Shown: piece by piece, positions 1 through 5,030 of the stretch | Numbering within the stretch: the stretch's first letter is position 1 | Layout of the letters: the number at the start of each line of letters is the position of its first letter | Assembly (NCBI GenBank): GCA_011522905.1 | Contig: WTIB01000005.1 | Location: 1 to 5,030 of the forward strand | Length of the DNA stretch: 5,030 nt | Direction: 5' to 3' | Origin: Crocinitomicaceae bacterium | GTDB taxonomy: Bacteria; Bacteroidota; Bacteroidia; Flavobacteriales_D; Crocinitomicaceae | Notes under the pieces: generated by a model | Database searches by the model: none | Seen by the model: the letters and a program-made list of their open reading frames with translations, nothing else | Told to the model about the DNA's origin: nothing | Made by a program: the position numbers and the translations under genes

Positions 1-2
1 AT

Positions 3-332
3 ATCATACGAGGGGTTGTAATACATGTGGACTCATTTGGTAACCTAATCACGAATATTACTAGACAAGACTTTGAAAGATATCCTGTGGATGCACCCTT
101 CACTATAAGATTTCATAATAATTATTTTATTGACAAAATCTCTGATACCTATAATCAGGTTGAAGAAGGTGATAAAGTAGCTGTTTTCAATGAGAATAAC
201 TTTCTAGAAATTGCGGTAAATCGAGGAGCAACGAAAACTACCGGGGGAGCAGACAAGCTTTTGGGCATGAGAGTTCGAGATTTAATTAAAATTGAGTTTA
301 ATCCTAAAGGTTCTCTCAAAACATTGTTTTGA
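3..332 (+). CDS. SAM hydroxide adenosyltransferase (DUF62), C-terminal part
   Basis: This family hydrolyses S-adenosylmethionine to adenosine and methionine, using a water-derived hydroxide, in the cytoplasm. The open frame runs from the window edge (first full codon at 3) to TGA at 330-332, giving 109 residues; the N-terminal domain lies outside. An internal GTG at 27 is not the real start, because the frame continues upstream with family-like sequence (IIRGVVIHVDSFGNLITNIT, seen directly). The VDSFGNLITNI stretch matches the conserved segment that opens the C-terminal beta-barrel domain and contributes to the nucleoside pocket. The later EIAVNRGATKTTGGADKLLG and the closing RVRDLIKIEF fit the end of that domain. 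The stop shares one base with the next start, so the two genes are probably co-transcribed and translationally coupled. The family is confident; the physiological role is poorly defined in general. Confidence 0.88.
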   Translation: MIRGVVIHVDSFGNLITNITRQDFERYPVDAPFTIRFHNNYFIDKISDTYNQVEEGDKVAVFNENNFLEIAVNRGATKTTGGADKLLGMRVRDLIKIEFNPKGSLKTLF

Positions 333-643
333 TGTTGGTTCGGATAGTTAAGCTTACCTTCAATGAGGAATCCATGGATTTCTTTTTTCAAGAATTTGAC
401 AAAAGTAAGGCTCACATTACAAATTTTAAGGGGTGTAGAGGCATGAGAATGCTTCAAGATATGAATCAAAAAAACATCGTTATGACCTACAGTCATTGGG
501 ATGATGAAAATGCGCTGAATAATTATAGAAATTCACAGGTGTTTTTACGATTATGGAATAAGATAAAACCTCATTTTAAGGATAAACCTCAAGCATGGAG
601 CCATGAAATTTATTTTGATGGATTTCATATTACAGCGGATTAA
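332..643 (+). CDS. ABM-type (antibiotic biosynthesis monooxygenase-like) small protein
   Basis: The protein has 103 residues from the ATG at 332, the usual size for a single ABM/dimeric alpha-beta barrel domain. Such proteins form a ferredoxin-like fold and dimerise; characterised members include quinol monooxygenases (YgiN type) and haem-degrading enzymes, but many are uncharacterised. Visible family features are the opening strand MLVRIVKLTF, a helix around residues 12-24, a central strand ending in MTYSHW (Trp56), the helix with NYRNS at 64-68, and KPQAWS at 85-90. The His common in the central helix of other ABM proteins is replaced here by the Tyr-Arg pair, so no specific enzyme activity should be assumed. 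I chose ATG 332 over an in-frame TTG at 329 because the ATGA-like junction (TGATG) is a normal coupled start. There is no signal peptide or membrane segment, so it is cytoplasmic. A 92-base gap separates it from gldF. Confidence 0.72.
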   Translation: MLVRIVKLTFNEESMDFFFQEFDKSKAHITNFKGCRGMRMLQDMNQKNIVMTYSHWDDENALNNYRNSQVFLRLWNKIKPHFKDKPQAWSHEIYFDGFHITAD

Positions 644-710
644 TCAAAATATGCTTTGAATTCAACAATAGAGACTTGAAAAATTTATTTCTTCATCTTT
701 TTAAAAATGC

Positions 711-718
711 TATTTTTG
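711..718 (+). promoter_or_regulatory. Candidate -7 box (TAnnTTTG) for the gldF operon
   Basis: TATTTTTG is an exact match to the Bacteroidota -7 consensus TAnnTTTG. Transcription would start near 724-726, giving a leader of about 10-12 bases before the gldF ATG at 736. No TTTG-like -33 element lies at the usual 17-23 base spacing; the nearest TTG (676-678) is 32 bases away. The box also falls in very A/T-rich DNA where chance matches are likelier. If real, it separates transcription of gldF-gldG from the upstream SAM hydrolase/ABM pair. Confidence 0.4.
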
Positions 719-735
719 AAAACTGATAATATTAT

Positions 736-1467
736 ATGCGCGCCCTTTATTTCAAAGAATTAAGTAGTTTTTTAAGTTCGACGATCGGGTATGTATTTAT
801 CTTGATATTTTTAATTGCTTCTGGTCTATTTCATTGGATACTTTCATACAATACAAATTTACTTGAAGGTTCTGAAGCAGATTTGGTGCCTTTTTTCAAT
901 TTGTCTCCAGTAATATTTTTAGTTCTTATACCGGCGATCACAATGAAGTCTTTTGCCGAAGAAAAAAGAACGGGTACCATTGAATTATTATTTACTCGTC
1001 CAATTTCAGATCTCGGTATATTAATGGCCAAGTACCTAGCGGGAGTTACTTTACTCATAATCGCAATTGCTCCAACCATTACCTACTACATTTCAATTTA
1101 TTTTTTAGGCAAACCCGTGGGGATTATTGACGGAGGAGCCACGTTTACATCCTATATAGGTCTTATTCTTCTCGGCAGTGTATTTGTAGCCATAGGTATC
1201 TTTGCGTCAACCATTACAAGTAGTCAAATTGTGGCATTCATTCTAGCAATGTTCTTATGTTGGTTTTTATTTGATGGTTTGAACTTACTAGGAGATTTTG
1301 GTCAGCTAGGCGACATAGATTACATTATAAAATATTTCAGCTTGGCTTTCCATTATGACTCTATAACAAAGGGAGTCATTGTAAGTGAAGATATTATTTA
1401 TTTTCTATCCGTAATCCTCTTGTTTTTGAGTTTGGCGATTACGGTCATTAAAACTTTGAAAAGATGA
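736..1467 (+). CDS. gldF: GldF, gliding-motility ABC transporter permease
   Basis: GldF is the ABC-2 type permease of the Gld transporter, which with GldG and the ATPase GldA is linked to gliding motility in Flavobacterium johnsoniae; the transported substrate is unknown. The 243 residues match the usual length and show six hydrophobic segments, at about 17-37, 56-74, 99-124, 139-160, 163-184 and 218-238. The cytoplasmic loop between segments 2 and 3 carries KSFAEEKRTGTIELLFTRPI (71-90), the ABC-2 signature segment that contacts the ATPase. The polar stretch around 186-215 with FHYDSITKGVI is also typical of the family. Its TGA (1465-1467) overlaps the ATG of gldG by four bases, a classic coupled arrangement. 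No ATPase gene is adjacent, as expected because gldA is commonly encoded elsewhere. Presence of gldF does not prove gliding: non-gliding Bacteroidota also carry it. Confidence 0.93.
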   Translation: MRALYFKELSSFLSSTIGYVFILIFLIASGLFHWILSYNTNLLEGSEADLVPFFNLSPVIFLVLIPAITMKSFAEEKRTGTIELLFTRPISDLGILMAKYLAGVTLLIIAIAPTITYYISIYFLGKPVGIIDGGATFTSYIGLILLGSVFVAIGIFASTITSSQIVAFILAMFLCWFLFDGLNLLGDFGQLGDIDYIIKYFSLAFHYDSITKGVIVSEDIIYFLSVILLFLSLAITVIKTLKR

Positions 1468-3239
1468 AAAATGTTTTTTCAAAATTTAATATTTACCGTT
1501 GGCTGATATTAAGCATAATTCTTGTCTTTATTGTCCTTATTAATGTAGTGGGGCATTATACCTCTTTTCGTTATGATATGACAGAGGACAAAAGATACTC
1601 CCTATCCCCTGGCACAGAAACTTTCTTGAATCGAGTTAAAAAGTTTGACAATCGGATCAGTATTAAAATTTATCTAGATGGTGAGCTGCCTTCAGAATTA
1701 AGATCCTTTAAAAATTCACTTGAAGAAAAACTGAAAGATTTTAAGAATACAGTGGGTGATCGAATTGAATACACCTTTATCAATCCTAATGTTGGTTCAG
1801 ATAAGGACAAAGAAACCCTATATGAAGATTTGTACAATAAAGGTAAAGGCATTTTACCAATGGAAATCAAATACTCCAAAAATGCCAAAGAAACCAAAAT
1901 GATGCTTTGGCCTGGTGCTGTTCTTTCATTTGCGAAAAATGGTATGCCCATGGAAACTGTAGTTCAATTACTTCCAGGAACTTCCCCCGATCGCCCCTTC
2001 ATGCTCAATCAAATGCCAGAGGTGGTTGAAAGCGCTTTGAATAATCTAGAATATAACCTTGTTTCTGCATTAAGAAGATTAACTACTGTTGAAAAGAAAA
2101 AAATTGCATTTTTACAAGGGCATGGCGAGTTAAATGATTACGAGACTAGGATTGCCAAATCGTTAATTTCTCCTTATTATTCTGTCAAAAATGTAACTAT
2201 TGATGGATACATCAATGCCTTAGATGGATTTGACGCCTTAATTATTGCAGACCCCAAAACGACCTTTTCTGAGGCAGACCTTTTTACTATTGATCAATTC
2301 ATAATGAAGGGGGGAGATTTGATGTGCTTTATGAATACATTAGACATCAATCAAGATACCTTATTTGCTCAAGGATTTACCCATTCAAGTAGAAAAAACT
2401 TACGGCTTGAGCATATGCTTTTTGATTACGGGTTTAAGATTAATGATAACCTTGTCATGGATATCAATTCTATTCCTAAATATGATATCAGGTTTAAAGA
2501 ATCCCGATTAAATTGGTATTATCAAATTCTATCAACCAATACAGCCCACCCTATTACAAAAAATATTGAACCCGTGGCAATGGAATATGTAAACCAAATT
2601 GAATTCACCAATAAAAATGTCAAACCCATATTAACTAGCTCGACGAATTCAAATCATTCAGGACTTGCACCGATTATTGAACTCAACATGTCATTTAATT
2701 TCGATGAAAAGAACCCCAAGCTCAACCAAAACATAAATAACCCAGAAAATAAACTCTGTTATGCAGCACTAGCCGAAGGTAAATTCAATTCATATTCATA
2801 CAACAGAGTTGCCATAAAAGATACGGCCAATCCGAATGCTCAAAAACTTCGAAAAAGCAAAAATCCATCAAAAATATTCGTAGTTGGAAATGGTACATTC
2901 TTGAAAAATAGTTACAGACTAGTTCCAACACAAAATGGACCAAGACCCGACTTCAAAGGGTTTAATGAGCTTAAAATGAATGCAGACGACGTTTCTTTGA
3001 ATATAAATAGAGTGATTGGTAATCAAGATTTCTTTCTGAATATTGTAGACTATATGATGGGGAATAAATACATGTTAGAAATACGAAGTAAGCAAATTGA
3101 TGTTCGTGAAATAGACAAAATAAAAGTAAATAAACATGCCAATTATTATAAGCTTATTAATCTGGTTGTGCCTATTTCAATTATTCTTTTAACTGGTGTC
3201 ATCATTGGTATATTCAGGCGATTTAGATTTACAAAATAA
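1464..3239 (+). CDS. gldG: GldG, ABC transporter auxiliary/substrate-binding-like membrane protein
   Basis: GldG is the large accessory component of the Gld ABC transporter, anchored in the inner membrane with its main domain on the periplasmic side. The 591 residues begin with a short cytoplasmic tail and a membrane helix at about 13-30. The family hallmark DMTEDKRYSLSPGTETFL follows at 38-55. A thioredoxin-like domain (about 63-170, ISIKIYLDGELP onward) leads into the central ABC-auxiliary domain, where KIAFLQGHGEL (213-223), FDALIIADP (256-264) and IDQFIMKGGDLMCFMN (276-291) are the conserved core. LFDYGFKINDNLVMD (319-333) is also family-like. Near the C-terminus IFVVGNGTFL (471-480), NQDFFLNIVDYM (520-531) and EIRSKQIDVREID (539-551) precede a second helix at about 564-584 and a basic tail, giving an N-in/C-in topology. 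It overlaps gldF by four bases and is followed after nine bases by a DUF4340-type gene. Confidence 0.93.
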   Translation: MKNVFSKFNIYRWLILSIILVFIVLINVVGHYTSFRYDMTEDKRYSLSPGTETFLNRVKKFDNRISIKIYLDGELPSELRSFKNSLEEKLKDFKNTVGDRIEYTFINPNVGSDKDKETLYEDLYNKGKGILPMEIKYSKNAKETKMMLWPGAVLSFAKNGMPMETVVQLLPGTSPDRPFMLNQMPEVVESALNNLEYNLVSALRRLTTVEKKKIAFLQGHGELNDYETRIAKSLISPYYSVKNVTIDGYINALDGFDALIIADPKTTFSEADLFTIDQFIMKGGDLMCFMNTLDINQDTLFAQGFTHSSRKNLRLEHMLFDYGFKINDNLVMDINSIPKYDIRFKESRLNWYYQILSTNTAHPITKNIEPVAMEYVNQIEFTNKNVKPILTSSTNSNHSGLAPIIELNMSFNFDEKNPKLNQNINNPENKLCYAALAEGKFNSYSYNRVAIKDTANPNAQKLRKSKNPSKIFVVGNGTFLKNSYRLVPTQNGPRPDFKGFNELKMNADDVSLNINRVIGNQDFFLNIVDYMMGNKYMLEIRSKQIDVREIDKIKVNKHANYYKLINLVVPISIILLTGVIIGIFRRFRFTK

Positions 3240-3248
3240 CGTACGCAG

Positions 3249-4289
3249 ATGAAATTAAAACAGGTTTTTATTCTTCTATTTGGTTTATCATCACTGGCTG
3301 GTTTGGCATGGTATACTTATTATATTATCAATGATAAAAAAGAACCCACAGGAGAACTTATTGATTTTGCTGTCAAGGACACCAGCGCAATAACTAAAAT
3401 TAGAATTACCGACCCTTACTCAAAAAGTATTGAGCTTGTTCGTAAGAAGAACATCTGGACAGATGGAAATGGTGGTTGTATCACTCAAGGATTGGTGAAT
3501 AATATTTTAGACGTTGCCATCAATATAGAATTAAAGGGTTATTTACCGAAAAAATCACATAAAACGTTCAAAGAAAAAATGTCTAGCTATCATACTAAGG
3601 TGGAGTTTTTTGTGAGAAACAAATGGTATAAAACCTGGTATATCGGACCACCGGCACAAGATCATTATGGACAAATTATGTTATTAGATTCTAAGGATTA
3701 TGGAAAAAGTGCAGAACCTGTAATGATGAAAATAAAAGGTGTGCATGGTATTGTTGAACCCAATTTTTTTGCCGATTCACGTCAATGGATATGCACAAAT
3801 ATTTTCGCGGTGCCACTTGAAAAAATACAGGACGTGCAAATTATTTATCACGAGGATACTACAAGATCTTTTAGGGTCACCAAAAATAATTCAGGTTTTA
3901 GGGTAAGTCAATTCGGAGAGGCTTTACCATATGTGGATACGGCAAACCTTTATCGCTATTTACATAATTTTAAGAAAGTTCATTTCGATGTTCCCAATTA
4001 TGAGCTGACTGATTTTCAATGTGACTCATTAAAGCAAACCCAACCTTTTGCGGAGCTGATCTTAAAGGAAGGCACGCCTATTGACAACAAAACAATCCGA
4101 TTAAAAATGTATAGGATACAATCTGAAGACACCCAAAGAAATGTATTCGGAGAACTTGTAAACCAAGACATGAATAAATTTTGGTGTGAGCTTCCAGGGG
4201 GTTCACTTGTAAAATGTCAATATCATGTCTTCAATCCGATGTTGACAGGTGTAGCCTATTTTCCAGTTATGGAAAAATCAACTAAGTAA
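3249..4289 (+). CDS. DUF4340-type membrane-anchored protein, probable GldFG partner
   Basis: The protein has 346 residues with one N-terminal hydrophobic segment at about 6-27 after MKLKQ. No cysteine follows it, so it is a signal anchor or cleavable signal peptide rather than a lipoprotein signal. The rest should sit in the periplasm. Residues 39-94 (strand ITKIRIT, then SIELVRKKNIW, then a helix GLVNNILDV) fit DUF4340, a domain of unknown function often encoded beside GldG-family ABC auxiliary genes. A similar order recurs at 186-247 (FAVPLEKIQDVQIIY, a basic strand, GFRVSQ, helix DTANLYRYLHNF), which suggests two copies of one module. The start at ATG 3249 leaves nine bases after gldG TAA and no Shine-Dalgarno site, so it is surely in the gldFG mRNA. 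Role inferred from position: an extracytoplasmic subunit of the same transporter. The DUF4340 label is from recalled family shape, not a search. Confidence 0.7.
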   Translation: MKLKQVFILLFGLSSLAGLAWYTYYIINDKKEPTGELIDFAVKDTSAITKIRITDPYSKSIELVRKKNIWTDGNGGCITQGLVNNILDVAINIELKGYLPKKSHKTFKEKMSSYHTKVEFFVRNKWYKTWYIGPPAQDHYGQIMLLDSKDYGKSAEPVMMKIKGVHGIVEPNFFADSRQWICTNIFAVPLEKIQDVQIIYHEDTTRSFRVTKNNSGFRVSQFGEALPYVDTANLYRYLHNFKKVHFDVPNYELTDFQCDSLKQTQPFAELILKEGTPIDNKTIRLKMYRIQSEDTQRNVFGELVNQDMNKFWCELPGGSLVKCQYHVFNPMLTGVAYFPVMEKSTK

Positions 4290-4362
4290 AAACACGTAGA
4301 GGTTAATCAGAATATACGTAGTCCAAATCACGTATTAATTCTTAAATGTTCATATGTTTTTA

Positions 4363-4390
4363 AATTAATGAGTATTCGAACTCATTTATT
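4363..4390. repeat. Inverted repeat, candidate operator or weak terminator
   Basis: AATGAGT (4367-4373) and ACTCATT (4380-4386) are perfect inverted arms around the six-base spacer ATTCGA. After a single T/T mismatch the arms continue for three more pairs, giving 11-base arms with one mismatch (4363-4373 with 4380-4390). It ends five bases before the -7 box at 4395, where a regulator could bind over the -33 region. Alternatively, as RNA it forms a modest A/U-rich hairpin 73 bases after the DUF4340 stop, followed by a T-rich run, so it could help end the gldFG transcript. Confidence 0.5.
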
Positions 4391-4394
4391 GAAT

Positions 4395-4402
4395 TATTTT
4401 TG
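4395..4402 (+). promoter_or_regulatory. Candidate -7 box (TAnnTTTG) for the small RNA
   Basis: TATTTTTG matches the Bacteroidota -7 consensus exactly. The predicted start of transcription at about 4408-4410 falls just before the first arm of the hairpin at 4414, so box and structure are positioned consistently. No good TTTG -33 element is visible at 17-23 bases upstream; that stretch is occupied by the inverted repeat at 4363-4390. Confidence 0.42.
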
Positions 4403-4408
4403 TGGCAT

Positions 4409-4530
4409 AGTTAATAGTCTAGCAATCCTGTAGTGGATATAATATATCAATAAGCGATTAGAAAAGACAAATTCTCTTCTTATTTCCACAAGGATACTAT
4501 CTTAAAGGGGCCTGTCCGGGCCCCTTTTCG
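4409..4530 (+). ncRNA. Candidate structured small RNA, possibly 6S-like
   Basis: A non-coding stretch of about 120 bases folds into one long bulged hairpin followed by an intrinsic terminator. The paired segments seen directly, from outside in, are ATAGT 4414-4418 with ACTAT 4496-4500, ATCCT 4425-4429 with AGGAT 4491-4495, GTGGA 4433-4437 with TCCAC 4485-4489, AATAAG 4449-4454 with CTTATT 4479-4484, and AGAA 4460-4463 with TTCT 4472-4475. The largest bulge is the 11-base TATAATATATC (4438-4448) on the 5' side. A rod with a central bulge, its own promoter box and a terminator is the general plan of 6S RNA, the RNA polymerase-binding regulator, and a 6S-Flavo family is known from this phylum. 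The identity is an inference from shape only; another Bacteroidota sRNA family, or an orphan, is equally possible. The 5' end is estimated from the -7 box. Confidence 0.5.
4504..4528 (+). terminator. Strong intrinsic (rho-independent) terminator
   Basis: AAAGGGGCC (4504-4512) pairs perfectly with GGCCCCTTT (4519-4527) across a six-base loop TGTCCG. The stem is nine base pairs with a G/C core, and it runs into TTTT, then CGATTTT. It is by far the most G/C-rich element in this intergenic region. It lies 214 bases after the DUF4340 stop but directly abuts the bulged hairpin ending at 4500, so it most likely ends the small RNA and also stops read-through from the gldFG unit. The reverse strand lacks a good T tract, so it acts in the + direction. 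Confidence 0.88.
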
Positions 4531-4580
4531 ATTTTGTAAGTTTTTGAGGCACCATTAATGATTTTGATAATTGGTTTTCG

Positions 4581-4588
4581 TACATTTG
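4581..4588 (+). promoter_or_regulatory. Candidate -7 box (TAnnTTTG) next to the barrel gene start
   Basis: TACATTTG is an exact TAnnTTTG match lying downstream of the terminator. TTTG at 4563-4566 could act as the -33 element, but the 14-base gap is shorter than the usual 17-23. The implied transcription start at about 4593-4595 coincides with the ATG at 4594, so the transcript would be leaderless or nearly so. Confidence 0.35.
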
Positions 4589-4593
4589 AATTC

Positions 4594-5030
4594 ATGTTGA
4601 AAATTATATTTACAAGCTCTTTTGTTTTCTTCTTTACAATATTAAATGCTCAACTTATAACGGATTCAGAGGACAACTCAAATCTCTCATTTAACAATAA
4701 TAATGTTCTATACGTTGGCGTTGATGGAATAAATAGTTTCAGGGAACTCTCACCAAATACCGACTTTCTATCCACACCTTTAGGAGAAAGGGAAAATGAA
4801 ATTTCAAGGTGGATGTCAGGATATTCTCTACGCATGGCGATTCCCGCTTTTCGCTTTTTTAAGATAAACACCGGCTTAGCCATTCTTCAAAGTGGAGAAT
4901 CTTACGATTGGAATTCGGCAGTTACAGACAGTTCATACGCCTATCAAAGGACTTTCCGTCATATTGGCTTACCCGTTCAACTTGCATTTGAATATGGAAA
5001 TAAATTATCTATTTACGGAGCTTTTGGTGT
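4594..5030 (+). CDS. Secreted outer-membrane beta-barrel protein, N-terminal part
   Basis: The frame is open from ATG 4594 to the window end, giving 145 residues; the gene continues outside. The protein starts with a signal peptide (MLKIIF, then the hydrophobic run TSSFVFFFTIL) with a probable cleavage NA|Q between 19 and 20; a Gln at the mature N-terminus is common in exported Bacteroidota proteins. The rest reads as alternating short strands: VLYVGVDGIN (38-47), WMSGYSLRMAIP (73-84), FFKINTGLAIL (88-98), and FRHIGLPVQLAFEYG (121-135) before KLSIYGAFG. The HIGLPVQLAFEYG segment resembles the IPL-L-Y strand of the outer-membrane beta-barrel (porin-family, PorT-like) domains of this phylum. 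An in-frame ATG at 4558 would add 12 residues (MILIIGFRTFEF) ahead of the signal peptide; I prefer 4594 because it gives a standard signal peptide. Specific function is unknown. Confidence 0.75.
   Translation, partial: MLKIIFTSSFVFFFTILNAQLITDSEDNSNLSFNNNNVLYVGVDGINSFRELSPNTDFLSTPLGERENEISRWMSGYSLRMAIPAFRFFKINTGLAILQSGESYDWNSAVTDSSYAYQRTFRHIGLPVQLAFEYGNKLSIYGAFG

Larger units (their letters stand above)
4290..4593 (+). other. 304-base intergenic region carrying RNA and regulatory signals
   Basis: No convincing protein gene is present on either strand here. The first part (4290-4362) is A/T-rich with nothing I can name. From 4363 on it contains an inverted repeat, a -7 box, a long bulged hairpin, an intrinsic terminator and a second -7 box, each listed separately. 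The order inverted repeat, -7 box, hairpin, terminator suggests an independent small transcription unit and not a plain spacer. Confidence 0.7.

Noticed and set aside
329..334. TTG at 329 as the start of the ABM gene
   Set aside because: ATG follows immediately at 332 and forms the usual one-base stop/start overlap; the extra residue adds nothing.
155..496. Reverse-strand open frame of 113 codons
   Set aside because: It lies antisense across the SAM hydrolase/ABM junction, both of which show family-typical sequence on the + strand; its translation resembles no family I know.
703..717. AAAAAT-GCT-ATTTTT hairpin as a terminator after the ABM gene
   Set aside because: The stem is only six A/U pairs with a three-base loop, too weak for an intrinsic terminator, and no T tract follows the stem beyond its own arm.
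831..1079. Reverse-strand open frame inside gldF
   Set aside because: It is fully antisense to a confidently recognised permease, and the translation looks like a shadow without domain features.
1670..1951. Reverse-strand open frame inside gldG
   Set aside because: It is antisense to the conserved thioredoxin-like part of GldG; its Ser/Leu-rich translation is a typical shadow.
3249..3340. Lipoprotein signal for the DUF4340-type protein
   Set aside because: No cysteine follows the hydrophobic segment; the first Cys is at residue 77, so a lipobox is absent.
4294..4334. Three copies of ACGTA (4294, 4316, 4330) after the DUF4340 stop
   Set aside because: The motif is very short, the spacing is uneven (22 and 14 bases), and the flanks differ; chance is the simpler explanation.
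4650..4883. Reverse-strand open frame of 77 codons
   Set aside because: The + strand frame here encodes a signal peptide followed by barrel-like strands, which is far more convincing.
1..5030. Defence system, CRISPR array, mobile element, tRNA or rRNA
   Set aside because: No regularly spaced repeats, transposase-like or nuclease-like frames, tRNA folds or rRNA-like stretches were seen; the genes are core-type with uniform base composition.

Overview
This AT-rich window looks like a chromosomal segment of a Bacteroidota bacterium, most likely Flavobacteriales or a close relative. Four things point there: a gldF-gldG pair, start codons without convincing Shine-Dalgarno sites, several exact matches to the Bacteroidota -7 promoter box TAnnTTTG, and a secreted barrel protein whose predicted mature end is Gln. 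Every gene called is on the + strand.

Layout. (1) 3-332 is the C-terminal domain of an S-adenosylmethionine hydroxide adenosyltransferase (SAM hydrolase, DUF62) cut by the window edge. (2) 332-643 is a 103-residue ferredoxin-like-fold protein of the antibiotic-biosynthesis-monooxygenase (ABM) type, overlapping the previous stop by one base. (3) 644-735 is a short spacer with a candidate promoter. (4) 736-4289 is a tight three-gene unit: gldF (ABC-2 permease), gldG (membrane-anchored ABC auxiliary protein, 4-base ATGA overlap) and a DUF4340-type membrane-anchored protein 9 bases downstream. (5) 4290-4593 is a 304-base gap without a protein gene. It holds an inverted repeat, a candidate -7 box, a long bulged hairpin and a strong intrinsic terminator, which together read as a small-RNA gene of about 120 nt, possibly 6S-like. 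(6) 4594 to the window end is the start of a secreted outer-membrane beta-barrel protein, preceded by a -7 box so close that its mRNA may be leaderless.

How it fits together. GldF and GldG are the membrane parts of the Gld ABC transporter, whose ATPase GldA is not in this window. The third protein has the same topology as half of GldG (N-terminal anchor, large extracytoplasmic part) and contains a repeated module, so it is probably a partner of the same transporter. The SAM hydrolase and ABM genes look like a separate housekeeping unit read in the same direction. The most interesting unlabelled element is the candidate structured RNA between the transporter operon and the barrel gene.
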